DNA of 64,000 nucleotides from Haloarcula rubra (GTDB lineage Archaea > Halobacteriota > Halobacteria > Halobacteriales > Haloarculaceae), in assembly GCF_019599465.1 (NCBI RefSeq), contig NZ_RKLR01000004.1:62001-126000 (forward strand), in the 5' to 3' direction. The notes beneath the pieces are model-generated. The model saw nothing but the letters and a program-made list of their open reading frames with translations. It searched no databases and was not told the DNA's origin. Below are positions 7,361-15,230 of the stretch, in pieces; position 1 is the first letter of the stretch; each line of letters opens with the position of its first letter. Both the position numbers and the translations under genes were made by a program.

Positions 7361-9013
7361 ATGTCACAGACAGACGGCGTCGACTACGGTCGTCGGACCG
7401 TCCTCGCGGCGGCGCTGGCGGCGGCACTCCCGGGCACTGCGGTCGCCCGCACACACGACGTCTCGTCGCTCCCGGCGGCGACGCCGGCCGCGGCCGGGTC
7501 CCCGTCGTCGACGGTGTTCCCACAGGGCGTCGCCAGCGGCGACCCGGCCCCGACGGGGGCCGTCCTCTGGACGCGCGTCTCGCCCGACGCCTACCGCGAG
7601 GGGGTGCCGCTCCGACTGACCGTCGCTCGCGACGCAGACCTCTCGAACGTCGTGGGTTCGTGGCGAATCCCGGCGGACCGCGTCGCAGACCACGACTACA
7701 CCGTCAAGGCCGCCCTCGACGGGGAACTGGAACCCGACCGGCGCTACCACTACCAGTTCGCGTACGACGGCGCGACGAGTCCGGTCGGGCGCAGTCAGAC
7801 CCTCCCCGCGCCCGACGCCAGCCCCGACCGGATCGCGTTCGCGCTCGCCACGTGTCAGGACTACCGCAACGGCTACTACGGGGCGTATCACCACGTCGCC
7901 GACGCGGACGTGGACTTTATCGTCCACCTCGGGGACTTCATCTACGAACACGGCGGCGGCGGGCAGTTCGACGGTCGGTCGCTCTCGCTGCCCAGCGGCG
8001 AGAATGTCGTGATGGGCCTCGACGACTTCCGCTACCTCCACCGGACCTACCGCACGGACCGGTTCCTGCGGGCGGCCCTCGCCGCTCACCCCATAATCCA
8101 GACGTGGGACGACCACGAGATAGTGAACAACCGCTACTGGGACTACGAGGAGGGGCGGCCCTACGCCGGGCGCGGCGACCACCCGCGCAACGACGACCCC
8201 GAGTTCATGACCGGACTGTTCGCCGACGGTATCCGGGCGTGGTGGGAGTACACCCCTACGCGAGTGCCCTACGACCCCGACGCCGACTCGCTGTTGGACC
8301 AGATAGCCCTCTGGCGACGCTACCGCTTCGGTGACCTCGTGGACCTGTTCGTCACCGACGAGCGACTGTACCGGACCGCGCCCGCCGACGGCGCACAGTT
8401 CGGCGCTCGCATCGGCGAGAGCGACGGCGAGATAACCGAGACGATGCTGGGCGAGCGCCAACGCCAGTGGTTCACCGACCGACTGGCCGGCAGCGACGCG
8501 ACGTGGTCGGCGTGGGCCAACGAGGTGCTGGCGATGGAGTTCGACCTCGAACTGGGCGGCGTCGAACTGCTCAACGCCGACGCGTGGGATGCCTTCGCCG
8601 CCGAACGCGACCGGATTCTCCGGGCCGCCGACGAGAGCGACAGTTCGCTCGTGGCGCTCACCGGCGACATGCACACCGCGCTGGCGGGCTACATCGAGGG
8701 GCAGGACCGCCGCTACGGCGTCGAGTTCATGACGCCCGCGATTACGAGCCAGAACCTCCGCGAGTTGCTCGGCCTGCCGAACGACCCCGAGATTCGGAGT
8801 CTCGTTGAGGCGTACGTCCAGCAGTACAACCCCCACGTCCAGTTCTTCGACAGCCACGACTGGGGGTACGCCACCGTCGAGTTCACACCGGCGGCCTGCA
8901 CGTACAGCGCCTACGGCGTGGACAAACGGACCGACTCGGCGAACGCGAACCGACGGTTGCTGGCCCGGTATCGCTGTCCGGCGGGCGAGTACTCGTTGCA
9001 GCGGCGCGGATGA
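7361..9013 (+). CDS. PhoD-family alkaline phosphatase/phosphodiesterase, Tat-exported
   Basis: Secreted calcineurin-like phosphoesterase of the PhoD family, presumably releasing phosphate from organic phosphoesters outside the cell. 550 residues. A twin-arginine signal, YGRRTVLAAALAAALPG (residues 9-25), ends near AVAR. A PhoD N-terminal Ig-like domain follows (FPQGVASGDPAPTGAVLWTRV), then the phosphatase core with metal motifs HLGDFIYEHGGGG, TWDDHEIVNNRYWD and ALTGDMHTALAGY. The Tyr/Asp-rich acidic body fits export in folded form, as is usual in haloarchaea. It is divergent from nadA and reads toward hmgA on the same strand. A TTACTTAGTA element about 29 bases before the ATG may be its TATA box. 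Substrate cannot be told from sequence. Confidence 0.9.
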   Translation: MSQTDGVDYGRRTVLAAALAAALPGTAVARTHDVSSLPAATPAAAGSPSSTVFPQGVASGDPAPTGAVLWTRVSPDAYREGVPLRLTVARDADLSNVVGSWRIPADRVADHDYTVKAALDGELEPDRRYHYQFAYDGATSPVGRSQTLPAPDASPDRIAFALATCQDYRNGYYGAYHHVADADVDFIVHLGDFIYEHGGGGQFDGRSLSLPSGENVVMGLDDFRYLHRTYRTDRFLRAALAAHPIIQTWDDHEIVNNRYWDYEEGRPYAGRGDHPRNDDPEFMTGLFADGIRAWWEYTPTRVPYDPDADSLLDQIALWRRYRFGDLVDLFVTDERLYRTAPADGAQFGARIGESDGEITETMLGERQRQWFTDRLAGSDATWSAWANEVLAMEFDLELGGVELLNADAWDAFAAERDRILRAADESDSSLVALTGDMHTALAGYIEGQDRRYGVEFMTPAITSQNLRELLGLPNDPEIRSLVEAYVQQYNPHVQFFDSHDWGYATVEFTPAACTYSAYGVDKRTDSANANRRLLARYRCPAGEYSLQRRG

Positions 9014-9136
9014 CGGTCCTCTGTCGGGCGAACCCGTACAGCCAGAGAGTCCCGGTCTGCCACGCGTAGTCCGGTTGGCTCCGCCGAGACGGTGGACAAG
9101 AGCAACTGTTAGGACCCTCCCCACCCACGCGCCTGT

Positions 9137-10354
9137 ATGACCGACACCGACGCCGAGACCCTCGCCGAGCGAGTCCGCGAGGGCGAGTTGCGCCTCTACG
9201 AACTCGAAGAGCACGCCGACGCCGAGACGGCCGCCGCCGCCCGCCGGCACCTGCTGGCAGAGGAGACCGGCGTGGACCTCGACGTTATCGGCGAGTACGC
9301 CTTCGACGCCGCCGACGCCGAACCCAACATCGAGAACATGATAGGTGCGGCCCAGATTCCGATGGGCGTCGTCGGCCCCCTGCCCATCGACGGCGGCGCG
9401 GCCGCGGGCGAGCACTACCTCCCGCTGGCGACGACGGAGGGTGCCCTGCTGGCCTCCGTGAACCGGGGCGTCTCGACAATTCGGAACGCCGGCGGTGCCA
9501 CCGCGCGCGTCCTCAAGTCCGGGATGACCCGCGCGCCCGTGTTCCGGGTCGAAGACGTCGCCGAGGCCGGCGAGGTGTCCGCGTGGGTCCGCGAGAACGT
9601 CGACCGACTCGCCGACGCGGCCGAGTCGACGACCAGCCACGGCGAACTGCAGGACGTGACCCCCTACGTCGTCGGCGACAGCGTCTTCCTGCGTTTCTCC
9701 TACGACACGAAGGACGCGATGGGGATGAACATGGCCACCATCGCCACCGAGGCGGCCTGCGAGGTGGTCGAGAGCGAGACGCCCGCCGACCTCGTTGCGC
9801 TCTCGGGGAACCTCTGTTCGGACAAGAAACCCGCCGCCATCAACGCCATCGAGGGCCGCGGGCGCACCGTCTCGGCGGACGTCCTGATTCCGCACGAACA
9901 GGTCGAGGAGCGACTGGACACGACGACGGCGGCCATCGCGGAGGCCAACACCCGGAAGAACCTCGTCGGGTCGGCGAAGGCCGGCGCACTGGGATTCAAC
10001 GCCCACGCCGCCAACGTCGTCGCCGCCGCGTTCCTCGCGATGGGACAGGACGCCGCACAGGTCGTCGAGGGGAGCAACGCCATCACGACCGTCGACGCCC
10101 GCGAGGACGGCCTTTACGCCTCCGTCACCATCGCCTCGCTGGAGGTCGGCACCGTCGGCGGCGGGACGGGCCTGCCGACCCAGTCGGAAGCACTCGACGT
10201 ACTGGGGTACGGTGGCGGCGGCGACCCCGCCGGGAGCAACGCCGACGCGCTGGCGGAAGTAATCGCCACGGGCGCGCTGGCGGGCGAACTCTCGCTGTTG
10301 GCGGCGCTGTCGTCGCGACACCTCTCCTCGGCCCACGCCGAACTCGGGCGGTAA
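9137..10354 (+). CDS. hmgA: Hydroxymethylglutaryl-CoA reductase (class I, NADPH)
   Basis: Reduces HMG-CoA to mevalonate with two NADPH, the committed step toward archaeal isoprenoid ether lipids, carotenoids and quinones; the known statin target in haloarchaea. 405 residues, soluble (no membrane domain, unlike eukaryotic forms). Motifs: ENMIGAAQIPMGVVGPL (66-82), TTEGALLASVNRG (99-111, with the catalytic Glu), DAMGMNM (193-199), the NADPH/substrate Lys motif SDKKPAAINAIEGRGR, GTVGGGTGLPTQSEAL and the C-terminal catalytic His in SSRHLSSAHAELGR. It follows the phosphatase after 123 bases with no clear coupling. Confidence 0.97.
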   Translation: MTDTDAETLAERVREGELRLYELEEHADAETAAAARRHLLAEETGVDLDVIGEYAFDAADAEPNIENMIGAAQIPMGVVGPLPIDGGAAAGEHYLPLATTEGALLASVNRGVSTIRNAGGATARVLKSGMTRAPVFRVEDVAEAGEVSAWVRENVDRLADAAESTTSHGELQDVTPYVVGDSVFLRFSYDTKDAMGMNMATIATEAACEVVESETPADLVALSGNLCSDKKPAAINAIEGRGRTVSADVLIPHEQVEERLDTTTAAIAEANTRKNLVGSAKAGALGFNAHAANVVAAAFLAMGQDAAQVVEGSNAITTVDAREDGLYASVTIASLEVGTVGGGTGLPTQSEALDVLGYGGGGDPAGSNADALAEVIATGALAGELSLLAALSSRHLSSAHAELGR

Positions 10355-10475
10355 CCGGACGCCGGGCCGACGACCACTTTCACTTCCGCTCCGGAGGTGT
10401 GGCTCCCGTTTATCGCCCGGCACTCACAACGTCCGAAAGCGTCCGCCGGGCAGCACCCGCGGGCGCGTCACCACT

Positions 10476-10604
10476 ATGTCCCCACCACCGACCGACGCCG
10501 AGTCGACGGTATCGCTCGCGCATCGGCTCCTCCACCTGCTGAAGGTGCTCGCGACGACGCTCGCGGCGCTGGCGGGGGTTGCGAAGACGCTCGGGTGGGT
10601 CTGA
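10476..10604 (+). CDS. Possible 42-residue microprotein
   Basis: ATG to TGA encoding MSPPPTDAESTVSLAHRLL followed by an Ala/Leu/Val-rich helix ending TLGWV. Residues 13-41 could form one amphipathic or membrane helix. It lies in the 267-base gap between hmgA and a minus-strand membrane gene and is the only plausible coding stretch there. No family is recognised and there is no clear promoter, so it may be chance in GC-rich DNA. Confidence 0.3.
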   Translation: MSPPPTDAESTVSLAHRLLHLLKVLATTLAALAGVAKTLGWV

Positions 10605-10621
10605 CGGTACACCCACCGTCT

Positions 10622-10969
10622 TCAGCGTCCCTGCGTGACCAGGAAGCCGATGCCGGCGACCAGTACGACGACGCCGGCGACCAACACGGGTCCGCTCCCG
10701 AGGAACGGGCCGAGCGCCAGCAGTCCCCACGCGACGGCGAACACGCCGTGTGCGGCGGCGAACAGGCGGTGGCCGCGTCGGGCGAAGACGACGAACCCGA
10801 GCGAGAAGCCCAGCGTCAGGACGACGGCCGACAGCGCCACGACGCTCACCGAGAGGCCGCCCAGCGACACCGGGTCGACGACGGGAGCGAGGAGGTACAA
10901 CAGCCCGGAGAGGCCGACGAGCGACCCGACGGCGACGGGGCCGGGTTCGAGGTCCAGCGCCGCCGTCAT
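10622..10969 (-). CDS. Small four-helix membrane protein
   Basis: 115 residues with about four hydrophobic segments (near 12-30, 38-62, 68-88, 92-112), separated by a short Arg/His loop (FARRGHR). No catalytic motif. Its ATG at 10969 overlaps the stop of the upstream zinc-ribbon gene (ATGA), so the two are very likely translated together and may work together. Function unknown. Confidence 0.75.
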   Translation of the reverse strand: MTAALDLEPGPVAVGSLVGLSGLLYLLAPVVDPVSLGGLSVSVVALSAVVLTLGFSLGFVVFARRGHRLFAAAHGVFAVAWGLLALGPFLGSGPVLVAGVVVLVAGIGFLVTQGR

Positions 10970-11490
10970 AGCAACCGATAGGTCCCCCGCGACTCGGAGG
11001 CCTGCCCCGACCGGACGAGTTTTCGCAGCGTCTTCTCGGTGTAGTCGGCGGGCACGCCCCGCTCCGCGGCGTAGGCCACCACGTCGTCCTCGGTGGGACT
11101 GTCCAGTTCGCGGAGCGCCGACAACACCGTCTCCTTCCGACTCGACCCGCTGGTAGCCCCCTGCTCGGCACGCTCGCCCGCCGCCGCCACCTCGTCGCTG
11201 TCGAGGCCCGACGCCTCGAGATACGTCTCGTCGTCGATGCCCGACGCCTCGACCTGTCGGTCCATCTCGGCGTAGGAGTCCAGTTCGGCGAAGGCGTCGC
11301 CCTCGCCCTGTCGGTTCGCGAGCATCGAGGCCCGCACCTCGCGAGCGTGGGCCTCGTCGTCCGTCTCGACGAACTTCCGCCGCTTCGCGTGCTTGCGGCG
11401 CTTCCCACAGCGGGGACACTGCGTGGTCTCCGGTCGCCCCGACACGACCCAGAGGGCGCTACACTCGCTACACCCGACCACCGCGTACAT
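10966..11490 (-). CDS. DUF5817-like zinc-ribbon protein
   Basis: 174 residues. The N-terminus MYAVVGCSECSALWVVSGR then CPRCGKRRKH is a four-cysteine zinc ribbon (CSEC...CPRC, residues 7-30). The middle segment ETDDEAHAREVRASMLANRQ matches my memory of the haloarchaeal DUF5817 family. The C-terminus (about 110-174) resembles a small winged helix (ETVLSALRELDSPTEDDVVAYAAERGV, then TLRKLVRSGQASESRGTYRLL), suggesting nucleic-acid binding. The start at 11490 places the zinc ribbon at the very N-terminus; a longer upstream frame would add unconserved sequence running antisense into the cupin gene. Coupled by ATGA overlap to the membrane protein downstream. Confidence 0.8.
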   Translation of the reverse strand: MYAVVGCSECSALWVVSGRPETTQCPRCGKRRKHAKRRKFVETDDEAHAREVRASMLANRQGEGDAFAELDSYAEMDRQVEASGIDDETYLEASGLDSDEVAAAGERAEQGATSGSSRKETVLSALRELDSPTEDDVVAYAAERGVPADYTEKTLRKLVRSGQASESRGTYRLL

Positions 11491-11575
11491 ACAGTCGTGT
11501 TGGGTCGGTTCGGGGTTGAACGTTCGGATTGGGGCCACCCGTGGATTTACGCCGTCGTCCCCCGATACCTCGCCT

Positions 11576-11914
11576 ATGCAGGAAGTTCCACAGGCCGCGA
11601 GCGAGACGGTCGAAGTCGTCGACGGCGTCCACCTCACGCAGCTGGCCGCCGGCGAGGCGATGAGCGTCCAGCACTTCCACATCGAACCCGGCGCGGCGGT
11701 GCCCGAACACAGCCACCACCACGAACAGGTGGGGTACGTCGTCACCGGGACGCTCACGTTCGAGGTGGACGGCGAGGAGTTCGTCGTCGGCCCGGGCGAC
11801 TCCTACGTCGTTCCCGGCGACGAGCCACACGGCGCCGAGAACCGACGGGACGACCCGGTCAGCGGTATCGACGTGTTCAGCCCGCCCCGGACCGACCCCG
11901 ACTGGCAGGACTGA
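11576..11914 (+). CDS. Cupin-domain protein
   Basis: 112-residue single-domain cupin. Motif 1 is PEHSHHHEQVGYVVTGTLTFEVDGEE (about 44-69), with three His and one Glu as metal ligands. Motif 2 is GPGDSYVVPGDEPHGAENR (about 73-91), with a fourth His. Probably a cytoplasmic metal-binding enzyme or small-molecule sensor; substrate unknown. It is divergent from the DUF5817-like gene with 85 bases between starts. The ATG at 11576 (MQEVPQ) gives a normal small-cupin length. Confidence 0.87.
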   Translation: MQEVPQAASETVEVVDGVHLTQLAAGEAMSVQHFHIEPGAAVPEHSHHHEQVGYVVTGTLTFEVDGEEFVVGPGDSYVVPGDEPHGAENRRDDPVSGIDVFSPPRTDPDWQD

Positions 11915-11951
11915 CGCAAGACACTTCTCCGCACGCTGACAACGTCGGCGT

Positions 11952-12758
11952 GTGTCCGGGTCACGCGCGCTCGCCGTCGCCGTCGCGTTCCTGTTCGTGA
12001 CTGCGGGGTGTCAGACCCTCGGGACGGAGCGTGCGGACGGCCCCGAGACGGTGACGCCGGCGCCCGTGCCGACGACCTCCGACACGCCGGTCGGCGGCGA
12101 GTCGGTCGTCGACACGGGATACATCGCCGACCGCCACAAGAACGCCCTCGACGGCCAGTCGTACACCATCACGGTGGCGTTCACGGTCCAGTACGACAAC
12201 GGTTCGACCGGCCGACTGCGCGACCGGTTCGTCGTCGGTCCCACGGAACGGTACCGCTGGAACCGCCGGGTCGCCGGCCCCTACCCGGAGAATGTCCGGG
12301 ACCACGTCGCGTGGCAGAGCGAGTCGGGGTCGGCCATCCGCCGGACGCTCGACAACGGCACCACGAGCGTCGGCCGCGGCGACGTGGTCGGTCCGAGCGA
12401 CCCGTCCCTGTCGTTCTTCGTCGCCCGACTGATACGGGGGTTCGACGTCTCCGTCGAGGGGACGTCGGAGGGGCGCCGACTCTACGGCACCAGCGAGGAG
12501 GCCCGGTCGGTCCCGCTCCCGACCGGCCTGACCGACGGGCACGACAGCGCGCTGAACGTCCGCGTCCGCGACGGCGTCGTCACCTCCCTCGCCATCGGCT
12601 GTCGGGCCAGACTACGGGAGACGGGGCAACCGGTGTGGTTCCGCTTCGACTTCTTCGTCAGCGACGTCGGCGGCACGCCACCCACGGAACCGTCGTGGGC
12701 GACGACGGCGACGGCCACACCGAGCCCGGAGCGGACCGAGCGCCCGCCCACTCCGTGA
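11952..12758 (+). CDS. Secreted lipoprotein, paralogue A (DUF7537-like)
   Basis: 268 residues starting at a GTG. The signal peptide ALAVAVAFLFV ends in a lipobox TAGC (Cys 20), so the protein is probably lipid-anchored on the outer face of the membrane. ETVTPAPVPTT just after the anchor, and the body pattern DGQSYTITVAFTVQYDNGS, recur in the next gene, so the two are paralogues. The general look (Thr/Pro linker, acidic beta-rich domain, Ser/Thr/Pro tail) matches haloarchaeal DUF7537-type lipoproteins. Function unknown. Confidence 0.78.
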   Translation: MSGSRALAVAVAFLFVTAGCQTLGTERADGPETVTPAPVPTTSDTPVGGESVVDTGYIADRHKNALDGQSYTITVAFTVQYDNGSTGRLRDRFVVGPTERYRWNRRVAGPYPENVRDHVAWQSESGSAIRRTLDNGTTSVGRGDVVGPSDPSLSFFVARLIRGFDVSVEGTSEGRRLYGTSEEARSVPLPTGLTDGHDSALNVRVRDGVVTSLAIGCRARLRETGQPVWFRFDFFVSDVGGTPPTEPSWATTATATPSPERTERPPTP

Positions 12759-12826
12759 GTCACTGAGCGGGGCGTTCAGTCCGGTTTCGCGACAGACGTT
12801 TGTGTCTCGGGCACCTGTTTCGACCG

Positions 12827-13627
12827 ATGCGGCTCCGCGTGCTCGTGCTGGCCTGTGCGCTCGTACTGGCCGGATGTAGTGGCTTTACTACCTCCGGGAG
12901 TACCGAGACGGTGACGCCGGCGCCGGTGCCGACCGACGGGCTTCGGTATCCCCCCGGTGTGACCGACGACGGCGTGGTGCCGTCCGCACTGGCCAGCGCA
13001 CACGCGGGGGCTCTCTCGACCGACAGTTACACGCTGACGAGCGAACAGCGGGCCTACGACGAGGACGGCGACCTCGAACGCCGGACCGACCACGTCCGCT
13101 GGGTCGGCGCCAACGCCTCGACCTACCGCGGCCACTTCCAGCAGAACGCCACCGAGTACCGCGCCGGGTGGAGCACGACGCGGGTGGACTACTGGGCCAA
13201 CCGCTCTATCGTCGCGACCCGCTACGAGAACCAGCGCGGCGAGGTGACGCTCCTCCGCTGGCCGGCCGAGAACAGCGACCTGCTCACCGACCTCACCGAC
13301 CAACAGCGACTGGAGGGGGAACTCGCGGCCGTCGAGATGCGCGTCGCCCGCCGCGAGGCCGACGGCGACGTCGTCCTCGTCGGCTCCAGCCCGCGGGACT
13401 CCGAGCAACTGGTGACGCCGCTGTTCGCTCGCGAGGTGGAGAACGTCTCCGTCCGGATGCGGGTCCGCTACGACGGCACCGTCGTCGCCCGCCGACTCAG
13501 CTACGACGCCGTCCTCAGCAGCGACCGGGTCCACATCGTCCGGGAGGTCCGAATCACCGACGTCGGCGAGACGACCGTCGAGCGCCCGGACTGGGTCCAG
13601 AACACGACCGTCTCACAGCGCCGATAG
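12827..13627 (+). CDS. Secreted lipoprotein, paralogue B (DUF7537-like)
   Basis: 266 residues from the ATG at 12827; an upstream in-frame start would put a charged segment before the signal. The signal MRLRVLVLACALVLAGCSG has a lipobox LAGC (Cys 17). STETVTPAPVPTDG follows as in the neighbouring gene, with nearly identical DNA over about 29 bases. The acidic domain contains LSTDSYTLTSEQRAYDEDG and several Asn-X-Ser/Thr sites (NAS, NAT, NRS, NVS, NTT) typical of exported haloarchaeal glycoproteins. Probably arose by tandem duplication with paralogue A. Ends 110 bases from convergent icd. Confidence 0.78.
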   Translation: MRLRVLVLACALVLAGCSGFTTSGSTETVTPAPVPTDGLRYPPGVTDDGVVPSALASAHAGALSTDSYTLTSEQRAYDEDGDLERRTDHVRWVGANASTYRGHFQQNATEYRAGWSTTRVDYWANRSIVATRYENQRGEVTLLRWPAENSDLLTDLTDQQRLEGELAAVEMRVARREADGDVVLVGSSPRDSEQLVTPLFAREVENVSVRMRVRYDGTVVARRLSYDAVLSSDRVHIVREVRITDVGETTVERPDWVQNTTVSQRR

Positions 13628-13680
13628 CGGGCGCTCGCCGGCGAGCGCGAAAGAATGTGGGTGTCCGTGGGTCGGGGGGT

Positions 13681-13704
13681 TTACGCCAGCTTCTCGATGT
13701 CTTC
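13681..13704 (-). pseudogene. Relic copy of the icd 3' end
   Basis: Read on the minus strand these bases encode EDIEKLA and a TAA stop, matching the true icd end ENIEKLA-TGA that lies 57 bases upstream in the same frame. Synonymous positions differ. It looks like the old terminus left behind when the gene's end was replaced or duplicated. Confidence 0.55.
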
Positions 13705-13721
13705 GCGGCGACGCCGCGAAG
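13701..13721. terminator. Perfect inverted repeat 1 between convergent lipoprotein B and icd
   Basis: CTTCGCGGCG and CGCCGCGAAG are exact 10-bp complementary arms around one central base. In RNA this makes a GC-rich hairpin on either strand. The position between two convergent stops suggests a bidirectional terminator or 3'-end protector, though no U-tract follows. Confidence 0.4.
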
Positions 13722-13724
13722 GTC

Positions 13725-13753
13725 AGAGAAACTGGTCTCAGGCCAGTTTCTCT
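13725..13753. terminator. Perfect inverted repeat 2 across the icd stop codon
   Basis: AGAGAAACTGG (13725-13735) and CCAGTTTCTCT (13743-13753) are exact 11-bp arms with a 7-base spacer. The icd stop lies inside it, so the final codons of icd form one arm of the hairpin. Termination, mRNA stability or a recombination scar are all possible. Confidence 0.4.
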
Positions 13754-15000
13754 ATATTCTCGACGACCTTGTCGGCGAACTCGCTCGTGGCGAGTTTGTT
13801 GCCGCCTTCGATCTGCCGTTCGAGGTCGTAGGTCACGTCGCCGCTGGAGATGGTTTCCTCGACGGCGTCGCGGACGAGTTTGCCGGCGTCCTTCCAGCCC
13901 ATGTACTCGAGCATGAGTCGGCCGGAGAGAATCATCGCGGTCGGGTTGACCTTGTCCTCGCCGGCGTACTTCGGCGCGGAGCCGTGGACCGGTTCCGCGA
14001 GACAGCGGGCCTCACCGAAGTTCGCGCCGGGTGCGATGCCGAGGCCGCCGATCTGTGCGCCGGCGGCGTCGGACATGTAGTCCCCGTTGAGGTTCATCGT
14101 CGCGATGACGTCGTACTCGTCCGTGCGAGTGAGGAGCTGCTGGAGCATGTTGTCGGCGATGCGGTCGTTGACCACGAGGGTCCCCTCGGGCTGTTCGCCG
14201 TCGTACTCCTCCCACAGTTCGTCCTCGGTGATGACGTCCTCGCCGTACTCCTCCTCGGCGACCTCGTAGCCCCAGTCGCGGAAGGCGCCCTCGGTGAACT
14301 TCATGATGTTGCCCTTGTGGACGAGGGTGACCGAGTCGCGTTCCTCTTCGAGGGCGTAGTCGATGGCCTCGCGGACGAGGCGCTTGGTGCCGTACTCCGT
14401 AATCGGCTTGACACCGATACCGACGGGGCCGTCGTGGATGGTCGCGTCGAAGCCCATCTCCTCCTCGACGAACTCCTTGACCTCCTCGACGTCGTCGGTG
14501 CCGGCCTCCCACTCGATGCCGGCGTAGACGTCTTCGGTGTTCTCTCGGAAGGTGACCATGTCCATCTTCTCGGGTTCCTTCACGGGCGACGGGACGCCGT
14601 CGATGTGGTACGTCGGGCGGACGTTCGCGTACAGGTCCAGCGTCTTCCGGAGCGCGACGTTCAGCGAGCGGAACCCGGCGCCGACGGGCGTCGTCAGCGG
14701 GCCCTTGATGGCGACGTTGAACTCTTTGATGGCCTCGACGGTGTCGTCGGGCAGGTTCTCGTCGTACTTGTCACGGGCCGACTGGCCGGCGTAGACGCGC
14801 ATCCACGAGATGTCGCGGCCGGTCGCGTTCGCGGCGGCCTCCAGCACCTTCTGGGCGGCCGGGCCGACGTCCTGACCGATACCGTCCCCGTGGATGATGG
14901 GGATGATGGGGTTCTCGGGGACGTCGAGTTCGTTGTCGTCTGTGACCTCAATCTGCTGGCCCTCAGCGGGCACCTCCACTTTCTCGTAGTCGTAGCCCAT
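13738..15000 (-). CDS. icd: NADP-dependent isocitrate dehydrogenase
   Basis: Oxidative decarboxylation of isocitrate to 2-oxoglutarate in the TCA cycle. 420 residues, the usual size of prokaryotic homodimeric ICDH. Signatures: IIPIIHGDGIGQDVGPAA (about 32-49), the substrate loop GAGFRSLNVALRKTLDLYANVRP, VTFRENTEDVYAGIEW, KGNIMKFTEGAFRDWGYE, IATMNLNGDYMSDAAGAQIGGLG and EPVHGSAPKYAGEDKVNPTAM. Very acidic, as for halophilic enzymes. A TTTAGG box 26 bases before the ATG suggests a leaderless transcript. The 3' end is odd: two hairpins and a relic second copy of the last codons follow the stop. Confidence 0.97.
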   Translation of the reverse strand: MGYDYEKVEVPAEGQQIEVTDDNELDVPENPIIPIIHGDGIGQDVGPAAQKVLEAAANATGRDISWMRVYAGQSARDKYDENLPDDTVEAIKEFNVAIKGPLTTPVGAGFRSLNVALRKTLDLYANVRPTYHIDGVPSPVKEPEKMDMVTFRENTEDVYAGIEWEAGTDDVEEVKEFVEEEMGFDATIHDGPVGIGVKPITEYGTKRLVREAIDYALEEERDSVTLVHKGNIMKFTEGAFRDWGYEVAEEEYGEDVITEDELWEEYDGEQPEGTLVVNDRIADNMLQQLLTRTDEYDVIATMNLNGDYMSDAAGAQIGGLGIAPGANFGEARCLAEPVHGSAPKYAGEDKVNPTAMILSGRLMLEYMGWKDAGKLVRDAVEETISSGDVTYDLERQIEGGNKLATSEFADKVVENIEKLA

Positions 15001-15021
15001 ACCTCGCGCATCGATAGTCGC

Positions 15022-15030
15022 GCCTAAAGG
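15022..15030 (-). promoter_or_regulatory. TATA-like box of icd
   Basis: CCTTTAGGC on the minus strand, centred about 26 bases before the icd ATG, so transcription would start at or next to the start codon. Confidence 0.5.
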
Positions 15031-15157
15031 ACTGCCGTTTTCCCGTAGACGTGGTAACGAACGACATTAGCAAACCAGCCGACACGACCACGGTGCGTCG
15101 CCGCTCCTTCGCGGTCTCCGAGGCCGTTCGTGCGGAGCGGTCCGGGAAGCCGACGAC

Positions 15158-15177
15158 CGACCCCGCCGGCGGGGTCG
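15158..15177. promoter_or_regulatory. 20-bp perfect palindrome upstream of the asparaginase gene
   Basis: CGACCCCGCCGGCGGGGTCG reads identically on both strands. It ends 20 bases before the TATA-like box of the asparaginase gene, where an activator or repressor site would be expected. A GC-rich chance palindrome is possible but 20 bp is long. Confidence 0.4.
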
Positions 15178-15197
15178 TGGCCCTTGTGGGCCGGCCA

Positions 15198-15207
15198 CAT
15201 ATTTTCC
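15198..15207 (+). promoter_or_regulatory. TATA-like box of the asparaginase gene
   Basis: CATATTTTCC, the only AT-rich stretch in the gap, centred about 29 bases before the ATG at 15231. It supports that ATG and a leaderless transcript. Confidence 0.55.
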
Positions 15208-15230
15208 GTCTGGCGCCCGAGCAGTGTCGT

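Noticed and set aside
7364-10423. A continuous 1019-codon minus-strand frame antisense to the phosphatase and hmgA
   Set aside because: It mirrors two strongly supported genes. Its Arg/Val/Gly-rich composition is the expected result of GC-biased codons read backwards, and it lacks acidic bias and family motifs.
13168-15027. A 619-codon plus-strand frame antisense to icd
   Set aside because: It lies opposite a clear isocitrate dehydrogenase and has no motif of its own.
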